DNA of 64,000 bases from the NCBI RefSeq assembly GCF_000006565.2, contig NC_031475.1:5005725-5069724 (forward strand). Reading direction: 5' to 3'. Both the position numbers and the translations under genes were made by a program. The notes beneath the pieces are model-generated. The model was not told the DNA's origin. It did not search any database and worked only from the letters and a program-made list of their open reading frames with translations. Of this stretch, positions 51,667 to 61,800 are shown in pieces (positions within the stretch are counted from its first letter, which is position 1; the number at the start of each line of letters is the position of its first letter). The DNA comes from Toxoplasma gondii ME49 (Eukaryota > Apicomplexa > Conoidasida > Eucoccidiorida > Sarcocystidae).

Positions 51667-54600
51667 TTAGGACTGGGTACTACGGTAAGGTAAATCTACA
51701 ATTGCAGTGACCACAAAAGGACCAACAACAGGAAACGAATAAATTGCAGGACAACTTGGCGGGCTATCCCCATTGAAGCAAGTGGCAAACGCTTTATCCT
51801 CGTAAGGCAAACACTGAGGTGTTTCCTCGTTGACACATGAGAAGCGTCTACAATATGTCTGAGAACTCCACCTCTGTAGTTCGCCCTCCAGAAGCATACG
51901 TAGCGCGTCACCAATGTGTTCACCACCGGGTACCTTCATTGCATCTCCTGAGCTTGTGCCCAACGTTTCCTTCAGTCTAAGAATTCGCCCTTCTTTAAGG
52001 ATGCAATCGTTGACCTTGGCTTGCCACATTTCACTCGCAACGACAAACAGTGTCATTTGAATTTCACCAACAATGCTTTGGCCAAAATACATCTCAAGCG
52101 CAGCTTTGTCGGCTGCGGACACCCTAAGAACCGGCATATTGCACCTGAAACTCTGTAACAAGCATTCGGTCACGGCAGAAGAGAGAGCGATGTTCCACAC
52201 CTTGTGGCACCGGCTGGCCCTCACGGGGGCAAGCCAAGTTTCCTTGGATGCCTCCGTGAATCGGCGCAGCGCTTCTAGTACGTCTGTTCGTGCAGTTGCC
52301 TTTGTTGAGCCTTCTAAGGATTTCCATTCCGTATTCGGAATGAAACTCTCCAGAGGAGACACTCCTGATTCATAGGGCCGACCAGTGTTGCTGGCGTTAG
52401 CAACTAGCAAAAACCAGCCAAGAACAACAGTGCTTAAAGGCATATGGAAGCACTTGTCAGTGCTCTGCTCGCAAGTGCCGGAAGCGGGTTCAGCGCCGTT
52501 TAGACGGCCAGCCCCGAACTCAACACCTCCTTCCAAAGACCGCGTCTCTCTGAAAGGACCCTGATCTTCATAATCCCAGCTTGTCCCCTGAGCAATCACT
52601 GCGTCGCTGGCATCTGCATGCCTGCTGTTTCGGTAGTCGGATGACGCAGATGGTAGGACACGCTGACATTTGCTGAAGTCAGTGTCTTGATGACCTTGTG
52701 CATTTGCCCTAGCCTGGTGATACACCAAGCTGCCGATAAGCGTCTTCCATATTGAGCGTCCTCCTGCAGTGTGGGCAACGGGACTGCAGCAACTAAGCAA
52801 AGCCAGAGCTACAGAGAGTCTTTGGCCCACGCTCATGAGTGGAACTGTTGGCCAGACTGCCAACAGAAGGCGTTCCATCAGAGAACTACTTGCGTTTCTT
52901 AGTTCGGCTGCAGCGGTCACGACAGTCTTGGCGCCTGCCGCACCCCATTTGGAGGGTCGGTCATCTTTTGACTCTTCAATCGTATCAAGAATGCTACGAA
53001 CAAGAAATGGCGCAATATCCCCTGCCACTGAGACGCCGTTGCGAGAAAGGATGTGAACCACGTGTAATGTGGCGATTTTCTCGTCCAGCATCAGATCGGG
53101 AAGACGCCTGGAAATCTCCACTAGAATTTCCTGAGTAGTATTCTCCTCTGATGCATGCAGATTCACAATTGCAGAGGCAAGCTGAACGAGGGATCGATTG
53201 TCCAGCTTGTAAAGCCGGTTTGCCACGCGTGGAGCAATTTCTTGCAGCAAACTTTTGGCGGGGTTTTTCAGCTGTGGAGCTAAAGTAACGAGACGCTGCA
53301 AAGCAGGTGCAAGTGTAGCCAACTCTCTGACACCACACCCGTGGGCGCGGAAGCGACTCCGTATCTGTAAAAACAGATTTTCTGCATCAGGCTGGCCCAG
53401 TTTAGAGTGAAGCCGGATTAATGCTTTTGTTGTAATCAGGACGTCCGTGTCGTTCATCGAGGACAGGAGCTTCGAAGCGTGGGCTACAATGGCGCTCCTC
53501 AACGACTTTGGGTGTGGCAGTCGCGTTAACGCGTTCAGAGTGAGCGACACTTCTCGAGGTCCTAGATCATGGTACAATCTGAAATTAGAAATGTCTTGAG
53601 CCATCCCGAGAACTCTCGAGGGCTCCGTGTGAGGCGCCCCAGAAGCGTGTGCTGCTCCAGACGTACTCGGATGTGCTCGGCCCTCTGAGTCAGAAATTGC
53701 GGAGCGTGTTTGCTGTAGAGGACAGAGATTCTGGGAGCGTTGATTTTCGACCGGCTGGCGGGATACTCCTTCGATATCAACCTCAGTAGAACCTCGACCG
53801 TCCAGTGCGTGTCCTGTTGCCTTACATCTAGGTTCAACATTGTGCCTCTTCACTTTCATTGAAGATCTGCTCTCTCCCAAATGTGTCAACAGACAACGCG
53901 TAAGATGGGGATTGTCGAAATTCGCTTTCTGTATGCAGTTCAGCAAGACTGCAACAGCGCTGGCATCCAACGCCGCAACCTTCGGAGGCAAACACGCAGA
54001 CCCTGGTTGATTCGCTTTGGCGATGTCTGCCCTTGCTCGCAGCAACTCTCCCGAGATGGCGCGGTACACGGAAAAATCGTGAATGCCGACCTTGGAATAG
54101 GAAGCAAAAAATGTTACAAGCTGAAGCGCGGATGCCTCAGAGAGAACAGTAGGGAGGTTGTCCGCAAGGGCAGCATACAATTGTCGATTGTTAACCCCGA
54201 GTTTCGCGAAGGCGTTTACAACGAGCGCCATATCTTGCGCATTCATTCTTTTTACCAACGCAGTCTTCCCATGTTCCTGGTGATCAGATGTGACTGCATC
54301 TTGCCTTGTGCATTTACCGGCAGCTTCATGTTGAATTTGGCCACCGATGTTAGTAGTGGTTTCGCCTACACAATCATAGGATGCAGGTTTCGAGAGTGAC
54401 GTCGGGTGTAGCACGGAGCAAAATAAATTCGTTTCTTTGCAAGACAGACCTGCTTCCTTGCCAACCCGTCCCTGTTGTGGTTCAATGGATTCTTTCGAAG
54501 GCGTTCGAATATTGTCAGGGCATAAAGCCGTGAAAATGCTGTCCTGTTCGTCCTCCTGGAAGTTTCCACGTTCTCCCATCTTCGCGCTCGGCCTATCCAT

Positions 54601-55875
54601 CTCCGCAGCCTTCAGCTCGACTTCTGCGCGATGCAGTTCTTGACATCGGAGGGCTCGCACAGTCCCTACCTTGCGGGTATCATCGACAGAAGTATCCTCG
54701 AGTGATTCTTCACCGTGATGCAACGATATCTGATTTGAGTCGCCAGGCTCCAGCGGCGCTTTCGCCGATACCAGAGCAAGTGGAGAATTGGAACCGCCCT
54801 CATGAAGCGGAGTGGCTGCACCTACTGAAAGAAGACGGGTTATCCCCTCTTTTGCAGTAGTGCCACATGCGTTTAGTTCAGCCGGGTGGGACGACTTTGC
54901 AGACACAGACATCTCACTTCTCTTGAGCCTGGCGTTAAGAGCCGACGGCACAAGAAAGGCCTCAACACCCTCTTTGTTGCGACGTGCGTTCCCTGTATCA
55001 GGCACGCCCTGTGACAAAGGACCGTGTTCAGAGCTCCTGGCCTCATCGTTTTCTGACGCGCCGTGAATCTGTCCCAAGGCACGTAACGCCGACCTGTTTG
55101 GAAGTGTCGAGCCAAGCGTCTCTTCGTCTCCACACAAACTACAAGAGTTTTTCCGCGTCTTACTCCCGGGGGGCAGGGATTCTTCTGCCTCAACAGATGA
55201 GAGGTCACACGCACCAGTGCTACTCCCCTGGAGACGATGAGTGTTCCTCCGTTGTTGGGCTCTGCTGTTGCCTAGAACTATGAGGTCAGCAGCCTCTTTG
55301 AGAAGCCGTCTATCGACTACACCAGCATTGGCGAACGCGTTCAAGATCAGCGCCAAGCCTTTCGTATCGACTTGGGGAAGTAGAGGAAGGATGCTCTTGC
55401 CGACCGAGCGCCAAAAAGGCTTGTAGACAAACTTCTTTTTTGCAAATAAACTGAGAAGTGTTGCGGCATCTCCAGCTGACACTTCTCCGCGAGCAAGTCC
55501 ATCTTGAACCTTTTCAGCCGCCTGGTACATGTCAACGAGACTATTTCTCTGGACACAAGCCCTCCGGGCCTCTCGAACCAGAGCTGACCGTACCGGGGGA
55601 ACCTGTTGCTGCCCTCTCTCCCCCTGGTCAGTCTGCGGTTCTTTGTCATTGTGATCTCCCTTGATTGTGGCCGTTAATGAGGAGAAATGACGGACGTGAA
55701 GGAAGCCGTAATGACTCAGATGGGGTTGACAGTGCCGGGGGGGACGGAGTTCGAGACAGCAACTCTCCCTGATTCCCCTATAGAGTAGCGACGACGAGAG
55801 CTGAGCTCCACGCATGAGGCTCCAGTCGGAGAAGCGACAGGGCGCAGAATGTTTGGTGTCAAGCGGTGCAACCAC
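51667..55875 (-). CDS. Organellar helical-repeat (HPR/OPR-like) protein
   Basis: An uninterrupted frame of 1402 residues. The N-terminus is basic and Ser/Leu-rich (HVRHFSSL at about 60) and low in acids, as in mitochondrial presequences. From about residue 130 come paired-helix units of the form xxLLLSLFAKKKF..., GLALILNAFANAGVVDRRLL (about 185) and MALVVNAFAKLGVNNRQLYAAL (about 548). A later block at about 770-1010 has SLTLNALTRL, QLASAIVNLH and related units. The NAFAK/NALTRL core recalls the roughly 37-residue heptatricopeptide (HPR) and octotricopeptide repeats of organellar RNA-binding proteins, a family expanded in apicomplexans and linked to fragmented mitochondrial rRNA. Two Ser/Glu-rich inserts interrupt the repeats. 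No C-terminal RAP domain is obvious. RNA binding is inferred from the family. Confidence 0.68.
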   Translation of the reverse strand: MVAPLDTKHSAPCRFSDWSLMRGAQLSSSLLYRGIRESCCLELRPPRHCQPHLSHYGFLHVRHFSSLTATIKGDHNDKEPQTDQGERGQQQVPPVRSALVREARRACVQRNSLVDMYQAAEKVQDGLARGEVSAGDAATLLSLFAKKKFVYKPFWRSVGKSILPLLPQVDTKGLALILNAFANAGVVDRRLLKEAADLIVLGNSRAQQRRNTHRLQGSSTGACDLSSVEAEESLPPGSKTRKNSCSLCGDEETLGSTLPNRSALRALGQIHGASENDEARSSEHGPLSQGVPDTGNARRNKEGVEAFLVPSALNARLKRSEMSVSAKSSHPAELNACGTTAKEGITRLLSVGAATPLHEGGSNSPLALVSAKAPLEPGDSNQISLHHGEESLEDTSVDDTRKVGTVRALRCQELHRAEVELKAAEMDRPSAKMGERGNFQEDEQDSIFTALCPDNIRTPSKESIEPQQGRVGKEAGLSCKETNLFCSVLHPTSLSKPASYDCVGETTTNIGGQIQHEAAGKCTRQDAVTSDHQEHGKTALVKRMNAQDMALVVNAFAKLGVNNRQLYAALADNLPTVLSEASALQLVTFFASYSKVGIHDFSVYRAISGELLRARADIAKANQPGSACLPPKVAALDASAVAVLLNCIQKANFDNPHLTRCLLTHLGESRSSMKVKRHNVEPRCKATGHALDGRGSTEVDIEGVSRQPVENQRSQNLCPLQQTRSAISDSEGRAHPSTSGAAHASGAPHTEPSRVLGMAQDISNFRLYHDLGPREVSLTLNALTRLPHPKSLRSAIVAHASKLLSSMNDTDVLITTKALIRLHSKLGQPDAENLFLQIRSRFRAHGCGVRELATLAPALQRLVTLAPQLKNPAKSLLQEIAPRVANRLYKLDNRSLVQLASAIVNLHASEENTTQEILVEISRRLPDLMLDEKIATLHVVHILSRNGVSVAGDIAPFLVRSILDTIEESKDDRPSKWGAAGAKTVVTAAAELRNASSSLMERLLLAVWPTVPLMSVGQRLSVALALLSCCSPVAHTAGGRSIWKTLIGSLVYHQARANAQGHQDTDFSKCQRVLPSASSDYRNSRHADASDAVIAQGTSWDYEDQGPFRETRSLEGGVEFGAGRLNGAEPASGTCEQSTDKCFHMPLSTVVLGWFLLVANASNTGRPYESGVSPLESFIPNTEWKSLEGSTKATARTDVLEALRRFTEASKETWLAPVRASRCHKVWNIALSSAVTECLLQSFRCNMPVLRVSAADKAALEMYFGQSIVGEIQMTLFVVASEMWQAKVNDCILKEGRILRLKETLGTSSGDAMKVPGGEHIGDALRMLLEGELQRWSSQTYCRRFSCVNEETPQCLPYEDKAFATCFNGDSPPSCPAIYSFPVVGPFVVTAIVDLPYRSTQS

Positions 55876-58869
55876 GACGCGGGATTATACCTGCAGCGTT
55901 TACATACGTGAGAACATATATTCAATGAAACCCGAAAAGTAGCCTACGACATGGAGGATACAGCAGGACACTCAGAGAGCGAAAACCGTAAGACAAGCAC
56001 GACAAGGCTTGCGGGAGGGGATTCATTTGGAGCAGGTTCCATAACGCTACAGGAGAGTACGTGAGGGTCCGGGAACTGAAGGGTAGAGTTGTTTCCCCTC
56101 TTCGGTGGCACCGAAGCACCGTCGGGCACTAATAAACTTCGAACAGGAGACAGATTATGCGATTCTTCACGTCTCGGAAAGAAAAGGCTAAAGGAGGGTG
56201 CTACTCTTGTACGAACGGTTGAAATGGAATGAGTGTTTTCTGCGTCGCGCTTCCCGCTTGAGAGGTCCTGTAACGCGCCGGGGCCAGCGAAAGATAACGC
56301 CCCTCTCTGCGTTTGGACACACAGGGATACGCGAGCACTCCTAGATGACAGGAAGCCAGCCAACAACGGGGAAAACACCAAGTACAGATGGACCCGAGCG
56401 TTCGAAAGTCCAGCGTCCGCGCTGGGGTACCCCGTGATGCAACAGAGCTACTGATCGTTCAAGAGCTCTCTCTGCATACGTTGCGGGGAGGACACAGCCT
56501 GTCAAAATGCTGGCAATGCCAGGATTCGTCCACAGGTGGTTTGTTGCGCTCAAGCTGCGATGCTAACATATATAACCGAGTATCATCTTATACGCACAAA
56601 TGGACATAATTAATCCTTGTACGGTTTTGCCGAGATACGGCAGCGGGGGCCAGCCCTTCCGAGCTTCTTTGCGACACCCCTATTCACAAGTCCTGTCCAG
56701 TGAGACTAAATTCGCGCACATATGGAGCTCGCAAACACCAAATGAGATGGAGAGGCGTGTATGGCAAGGTGAAAACTGAAAACGTGGCCAAAGCAAAGAA
56801 GTCGAAAGCAGATGCATCCCTGACGTCTGCGCGGTCTTGTCGCTCCTCCCCACGCACTGGACAGGTTATTGGAACGTCACTGGTGACCACACTCCCTGGT
56901 GTAGTTCCGTAGCAAGAGCTCATCCGAGTAGTCCAGGCACGCGAAAAGTGGTACAGTGGCAAGAAAAAACTGGGTTACCTTGAATTTCAAGTGCCGCGAT
57001 ATCGATTTCACAGTTGAGCACTCGCGTCATGTGCGTTGAGTGTTGGTCGGCGTGCATGGACCACAGAGCCACGCGCAGCCGATTTTTAAGCGGAAACAAG
57101 GGAGGGTACATGCTGGCTCGACGCAAAATAAAGTAAGTCAACTGGTGAGCCAAACAGACAGAGGGACTAAAGGGTATGCCAGATCTTGGGAGACTTTTCG
57201 CAGGATTCGAGACTTCGAGCCCACTTGGTCTCATGCATCTGTTGCGCCATCAAACAACCATGTGCGCATTACCTCCGGGCTCGCGCTTGTGCGCTAGTCA
57301 AGCTGCACGACCCGCTGGTCTCGAGTTCAGCGACTTTGTCGTTTATATATAAGGGTCCTCGTGGCAGTATCTCAGAAGAGACGAAACGCTAAACTGGAGG
57401 CAGGCATATTCTGCGAGACTGGATTTGTTCGGTGTTCCAGCCCTGATCCCTAAACGAAGCACGCCTGTTCAACGCTGTGTGCCTACCATATTCGTAGGCT
57501 GGCACAACCCCGAAACAACTTGGCGTATTTCACTTTTTTTCTCCAGTTTGAAGGAACGAAGATCCGCGTACTTGGCTTAGCGTTCCGTCTTGACTGTAGG
57601 ACATCATTTTCGCGGCACGACCTCCGTGTTTTTTTTTGTTTTCGTGTGACTCATCTCTGTATCAACATTCTCCGGAAGCAGCCTCAGACGCTCATCCTGA
57701 GGCCCTGTGAACCTCGGAGGCAGTATAGCCAACCTCCCATTCCTGTGAACCGACACCCTTAAGCGCACGTAGTTCCGCCATTCTTCCGTCCTTTTTTCAT
57801 TTCATACTGATCTGCACATATTGATGTATCTTCAGGAAATAGGAGGTCCATCTTACTCAGCTTCCGTTGGCGCCTGCTCCACTCTCTTCCTCGGCTCGCG
57901 CCAATTCACAGCGGCGGGTCACCCGCTGGTACGCTGATCCTATTTGCGCTTGCCTGCTGCGCTCATTTCAGACGGGAATTTCTACGTTCCCGTGCATCTG
58001 TGCAAAGGACATTTTATGCACGAGATGAACTGTAGGGGCGACATTTGGCGTGGTTTCCCTGGCTCCCCGTTCTACCTCTCTGCTTCTGGAGGGACTCGTT
58101 TCGATTACAAGTTACCTTGCCACTTTTTCAGGTCTCCGCGACGATTTTTCAGGCTGTATTCAGACAATTGAAGTCTATTCTCCCACGCAGCTTTCCACCA
58201 CCTGTGTCCATTTAGGTTTGACGCTCGGTGGGATAGCGTTCTCTGGCGCCTCAGCTGGCTGGACTTAACAGTCTGCCCTTTGGTTCCACGTCTGTTGGCA
58301 GCCAATTCATATTCAGCACTTGTCCATCATTTTCCACCGAACACATACTGTCAGTCTATTTCTTCTGTTTCACGTTCGAACATATTGGCGGCATCCTTCT
58401 TGGTTTGTCCGCACTTGACGCGGGCCTCAACCATCCAGACCATATGCTCATATACATGTATTGTGTACTTCAATTTAGAAATGTGATCTTGAGAAAGGAC
58501 TTTTTTAAGGGGCGACCATCACGAATTCTCTTTCCCCTTCGTTTGTTGGTGCTTCGATAGCCGTGCTTCCTCTTGGCAGCGTCTGTTCTTCTCATTGCGG
58601 GTGAAGAGATTTGAGTCATATCTTTCGCCGCTATGCCTGTTTCTTGGAGCGTGTGAGAACACCGTTGCGCGCGTCATTTCACTCTCCATGGGTACGGCAC
58701 ACATCTGCTTCCTCGTGATTGCAGTCGTCCTTCCCTGTCATATATCTCTGCGAAAAGAAAATTACCTTTTTATTCCGGTCTCTCTCTTGCATTCATTTGC
58801 AACGGTAATCGTGTGCTGGGTCTTGTAGAGAAAGATTCTTTTCAACCCTGATCGTCGAAGCCTGAGTTT
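55876..58869. other. Divergent intergenic region
   Basis: 3 kb between the divergent starts of the helical-repeat gene and the repeat-protein gene. It should include both promoters. Several frames of 60-145 codons occur, but none has a recognisable domain, conserved splice pattern or biased composition. Confidence 0.5.
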
Positions 58870-61800
58870 ATGCCACTTCAACTAGAGGACCCGATGGAGG
58901 GACCTCGTTCCAAGCGGGTGAGTGCGAAGAAGTTCGCTTCTTCGCACGCTGTACAGAAGGATGGAAGTGGACCTCTACCTTCTACACGAGGTCGCAGTCG
59001 GCCGGCCAGCTCCCGCAGCCGCGAAGCGCCTAGCGATGGCGAATCTTTTCTGTCCAGACGATCGTTGCGGAAGGGCGTGATCTCAACTGTAAGGTGTCTC
59101 TAGCACGCTTCACTTGGTAGCTTTGGGTGATAGGGGTTGGCTCAGACAAACCATCAGTAGGTTCACGGCGACATCAAAGGCCGGAATGGAGTTAGGGTTA
59201 TGCTGTGTAGGGTGGAAATGTTTTCTGCCCCATTTTCCGCTATCCGGACGGCGGGAGGGGTGGTTACACAGTGAAGTATCGCTCGACATACGGGACCGTC
59301 GTCTGCGTCCTCGGAAGCAGCAATAGGCAATACTTCATTGATGTTAACAGTTCTTAGTGTTGTTTTACAACAAGTAGCCACTGTGACTTGACGAGTCAGC
59401 GTTTTTTTTGAGTACACTGTTGTCTGAGACATGTAGGTCTTCGACCATTGCTCCCTGCATTTCGCATGCTCACTTTTGCGCTGTGACGTTGATGTTGACG
59501 GGGAGCCTAGTTGACAGCTGAATCTGTCAGCGTTCAAAGGGACTAGAACTTTTGCAGCATCTTCTATTACCTCGATTTCGTTCATGATGTGCTGTTCGAT
59601 ACCACGCGGGCGTAGGCAATCCGGAGCATTTCAAAGGTCGCGCTGCCTAGTGCCGCTGCGACGCTAAAAGCTGCACGGAGAACGCCTTCGTTACATGGTT
59701 CTACGGGATCGTCTATCAGGTTGGTTCCACATTTCCATACCCACTGTTTCGTATCACCTGCCACTGCGGTCGCTTGGGCATTTAATTCTGAGGAGGTAGA
59801 GGGAAAGGGTATTCATTCACGAGAGAACAAGCGTATCTCTTGACACGAGGGAGGAATTTCCTTCTCTCTTATTTTGCCACATGACTCAGACAGTGTCTCA
59901 GCTGCGTTGTTGCACCGCTGGCCCATCGGATGGTTGAAGTACTTTGACTTGCTCGGCACACTTAAAGCCCCTCCGTCGTAGCAATCTTATTTTTAACCTA
60001 CTGGACTTCCGTCCTCACTGGTAAATGAGAACTCCAGAGGTGATGTAGCTTGGCATGCCTACAGTGCTCCTGGCTCGGTTTCCGATTCGGGCGTCTTTTT
60101 GAGATGTCTTTTTCTATTTTCAGAGACTCAGCCCTACAGACAAAAGATCTGAAAAGCCATCGGGTGCGAATGACCACGGCAATTGTCGTTGTGCTAACTC
60201 ATCGAGTTTAGGGTTTGCTCTGATCTCTGACTCTAAAAGAAAAAACCTGCTTACCGTGCACCAGGGGCGCCGTACGCTCGGAAAGTGTATGGTTTATATT
60301 TACGATGGCATACTTATTTAATTCATCACGAAGGCCTGCCAAGAAGGTTCCGTAGGAATCTGACAGGAGGTTGATGTCGCTAGAGGGGCGAAGGAAAAGC
60401 ACTTCTTCTGAGAGAGCACTCGAGAGATCCACAAGTGGGACAACGCTTTCACTTCGTGCTAGTGTGACTATAGTGTTGTCTCTGAGTGGCAAGAAACTGA
60501 CGGAAAGGCCATCATTGGCGTTTATCAGTTTCAGATCTTCCCTGTACAAGGTGCATCACGTCTGGGCGATAGTGTGAAGGAGGAAGTGAGAAGCCTACTT
60601 GGTGTACGTACATGAACGTGGACTCCCATCCTTGTGCGAAGTGGCTGTGCATGCGTATTTTCAGATGAAAAACACAATTTCCGCATCTTTACCGTTGTCG
60701 TTCTGTGCTGTACAGTCGCCTAAGCTGCGGCCGACAACATCAGGAGGTGGGCCGACAAGCAAATCCTCAAATAGACAGGATAGCGGAAATGACGCCACGG
60801 CGCCTGTAATGTTACGCGGTCCGTTGATGCGTCTTGTTGCCGAGTCTGCTCTTCCGGCTTTCACTGGCGCCAGTGCGGTCGGGGGGCAACCCCATATGGT
60901 CGACAAAGTGAACCAGGGGAAACCGGCGGGGCGCAAAGAGGACCGGCCGACAGATCAACGAACATCAGTTTCTAACTGCAGCGCCCGCGCTGAAGAGGAA
61001 CCTCCGGCCAAGGGACGCATATTTTCCGTCTCTTCAGTAGGCAAAGACCGTGGACTATCTTCGACATTATCCGCTACTAGCCAGTCCCGACGCATCTCTG
61101 AAGTATCTCATGAAACTGGAGACGCGACAAAATTCAACGTGGGCGGCGCTTCCGGGACTGCAGTGGTCCGCGAAGAGCAGAAGACGGTTCAGAAGGGAGT
61201 GCCGCGTCGCGAGATCGGAGTGGCGTCGTCTAGCGAGTCTAGTACCCTCGTCGGTAGTTCGGGCTCAGCTGGATTCCAAACCGTGAACTTACTGGCTGAG
61301 TTGGATTTCAAACACGTGACTCCACACCAAGTCTTGAGTCGCGACATAACATTTAAGAAGCCGCTTCACTCTAGAATGCGTGTCAATGTCGAATCCACGT
61401 TAATGCTCAAGGCTGGGAAGGCCGGCGAAGCGAATGCAGTTGCGGAGGACAAGCGAGTTGTTCAGTTCTCAAAGAGCTTCGATTTCACTGGAAATGGCTG
61501 TGCCAGTGTTGCCACAACCTCGGCAAAAAGCCGGAGGTCTCAAGCGTCCATCTTCGTTCTGAGAGATCCTACTGAACAGTCAACGTCGATGCCTCGGCAC
61601 CGTCATCGCCCTTCAAAGGCCGCCGTCGTTTTATCCGGTCAACAGCAATTGGGCACCTGTAGCACTGACAAAGTTTTGAGTAAACCCGACACTGACGTCC
61701 CTCGGTCAGATCATCACATTGGTGAGGTACACTCAGTGGCACAGTCTGTTCTTGGTACTGCCGAAATGCAAACCACCCAAGACCAGACGCCTTGTCAATC

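Noticed and set aside
55944..56381. Minus-strand frame of 145 codons upstream of the helical-repeat gene
   Set aside because: It could be a 5' UTR or chance frame; no conserved motif and no splice link to the main exon.
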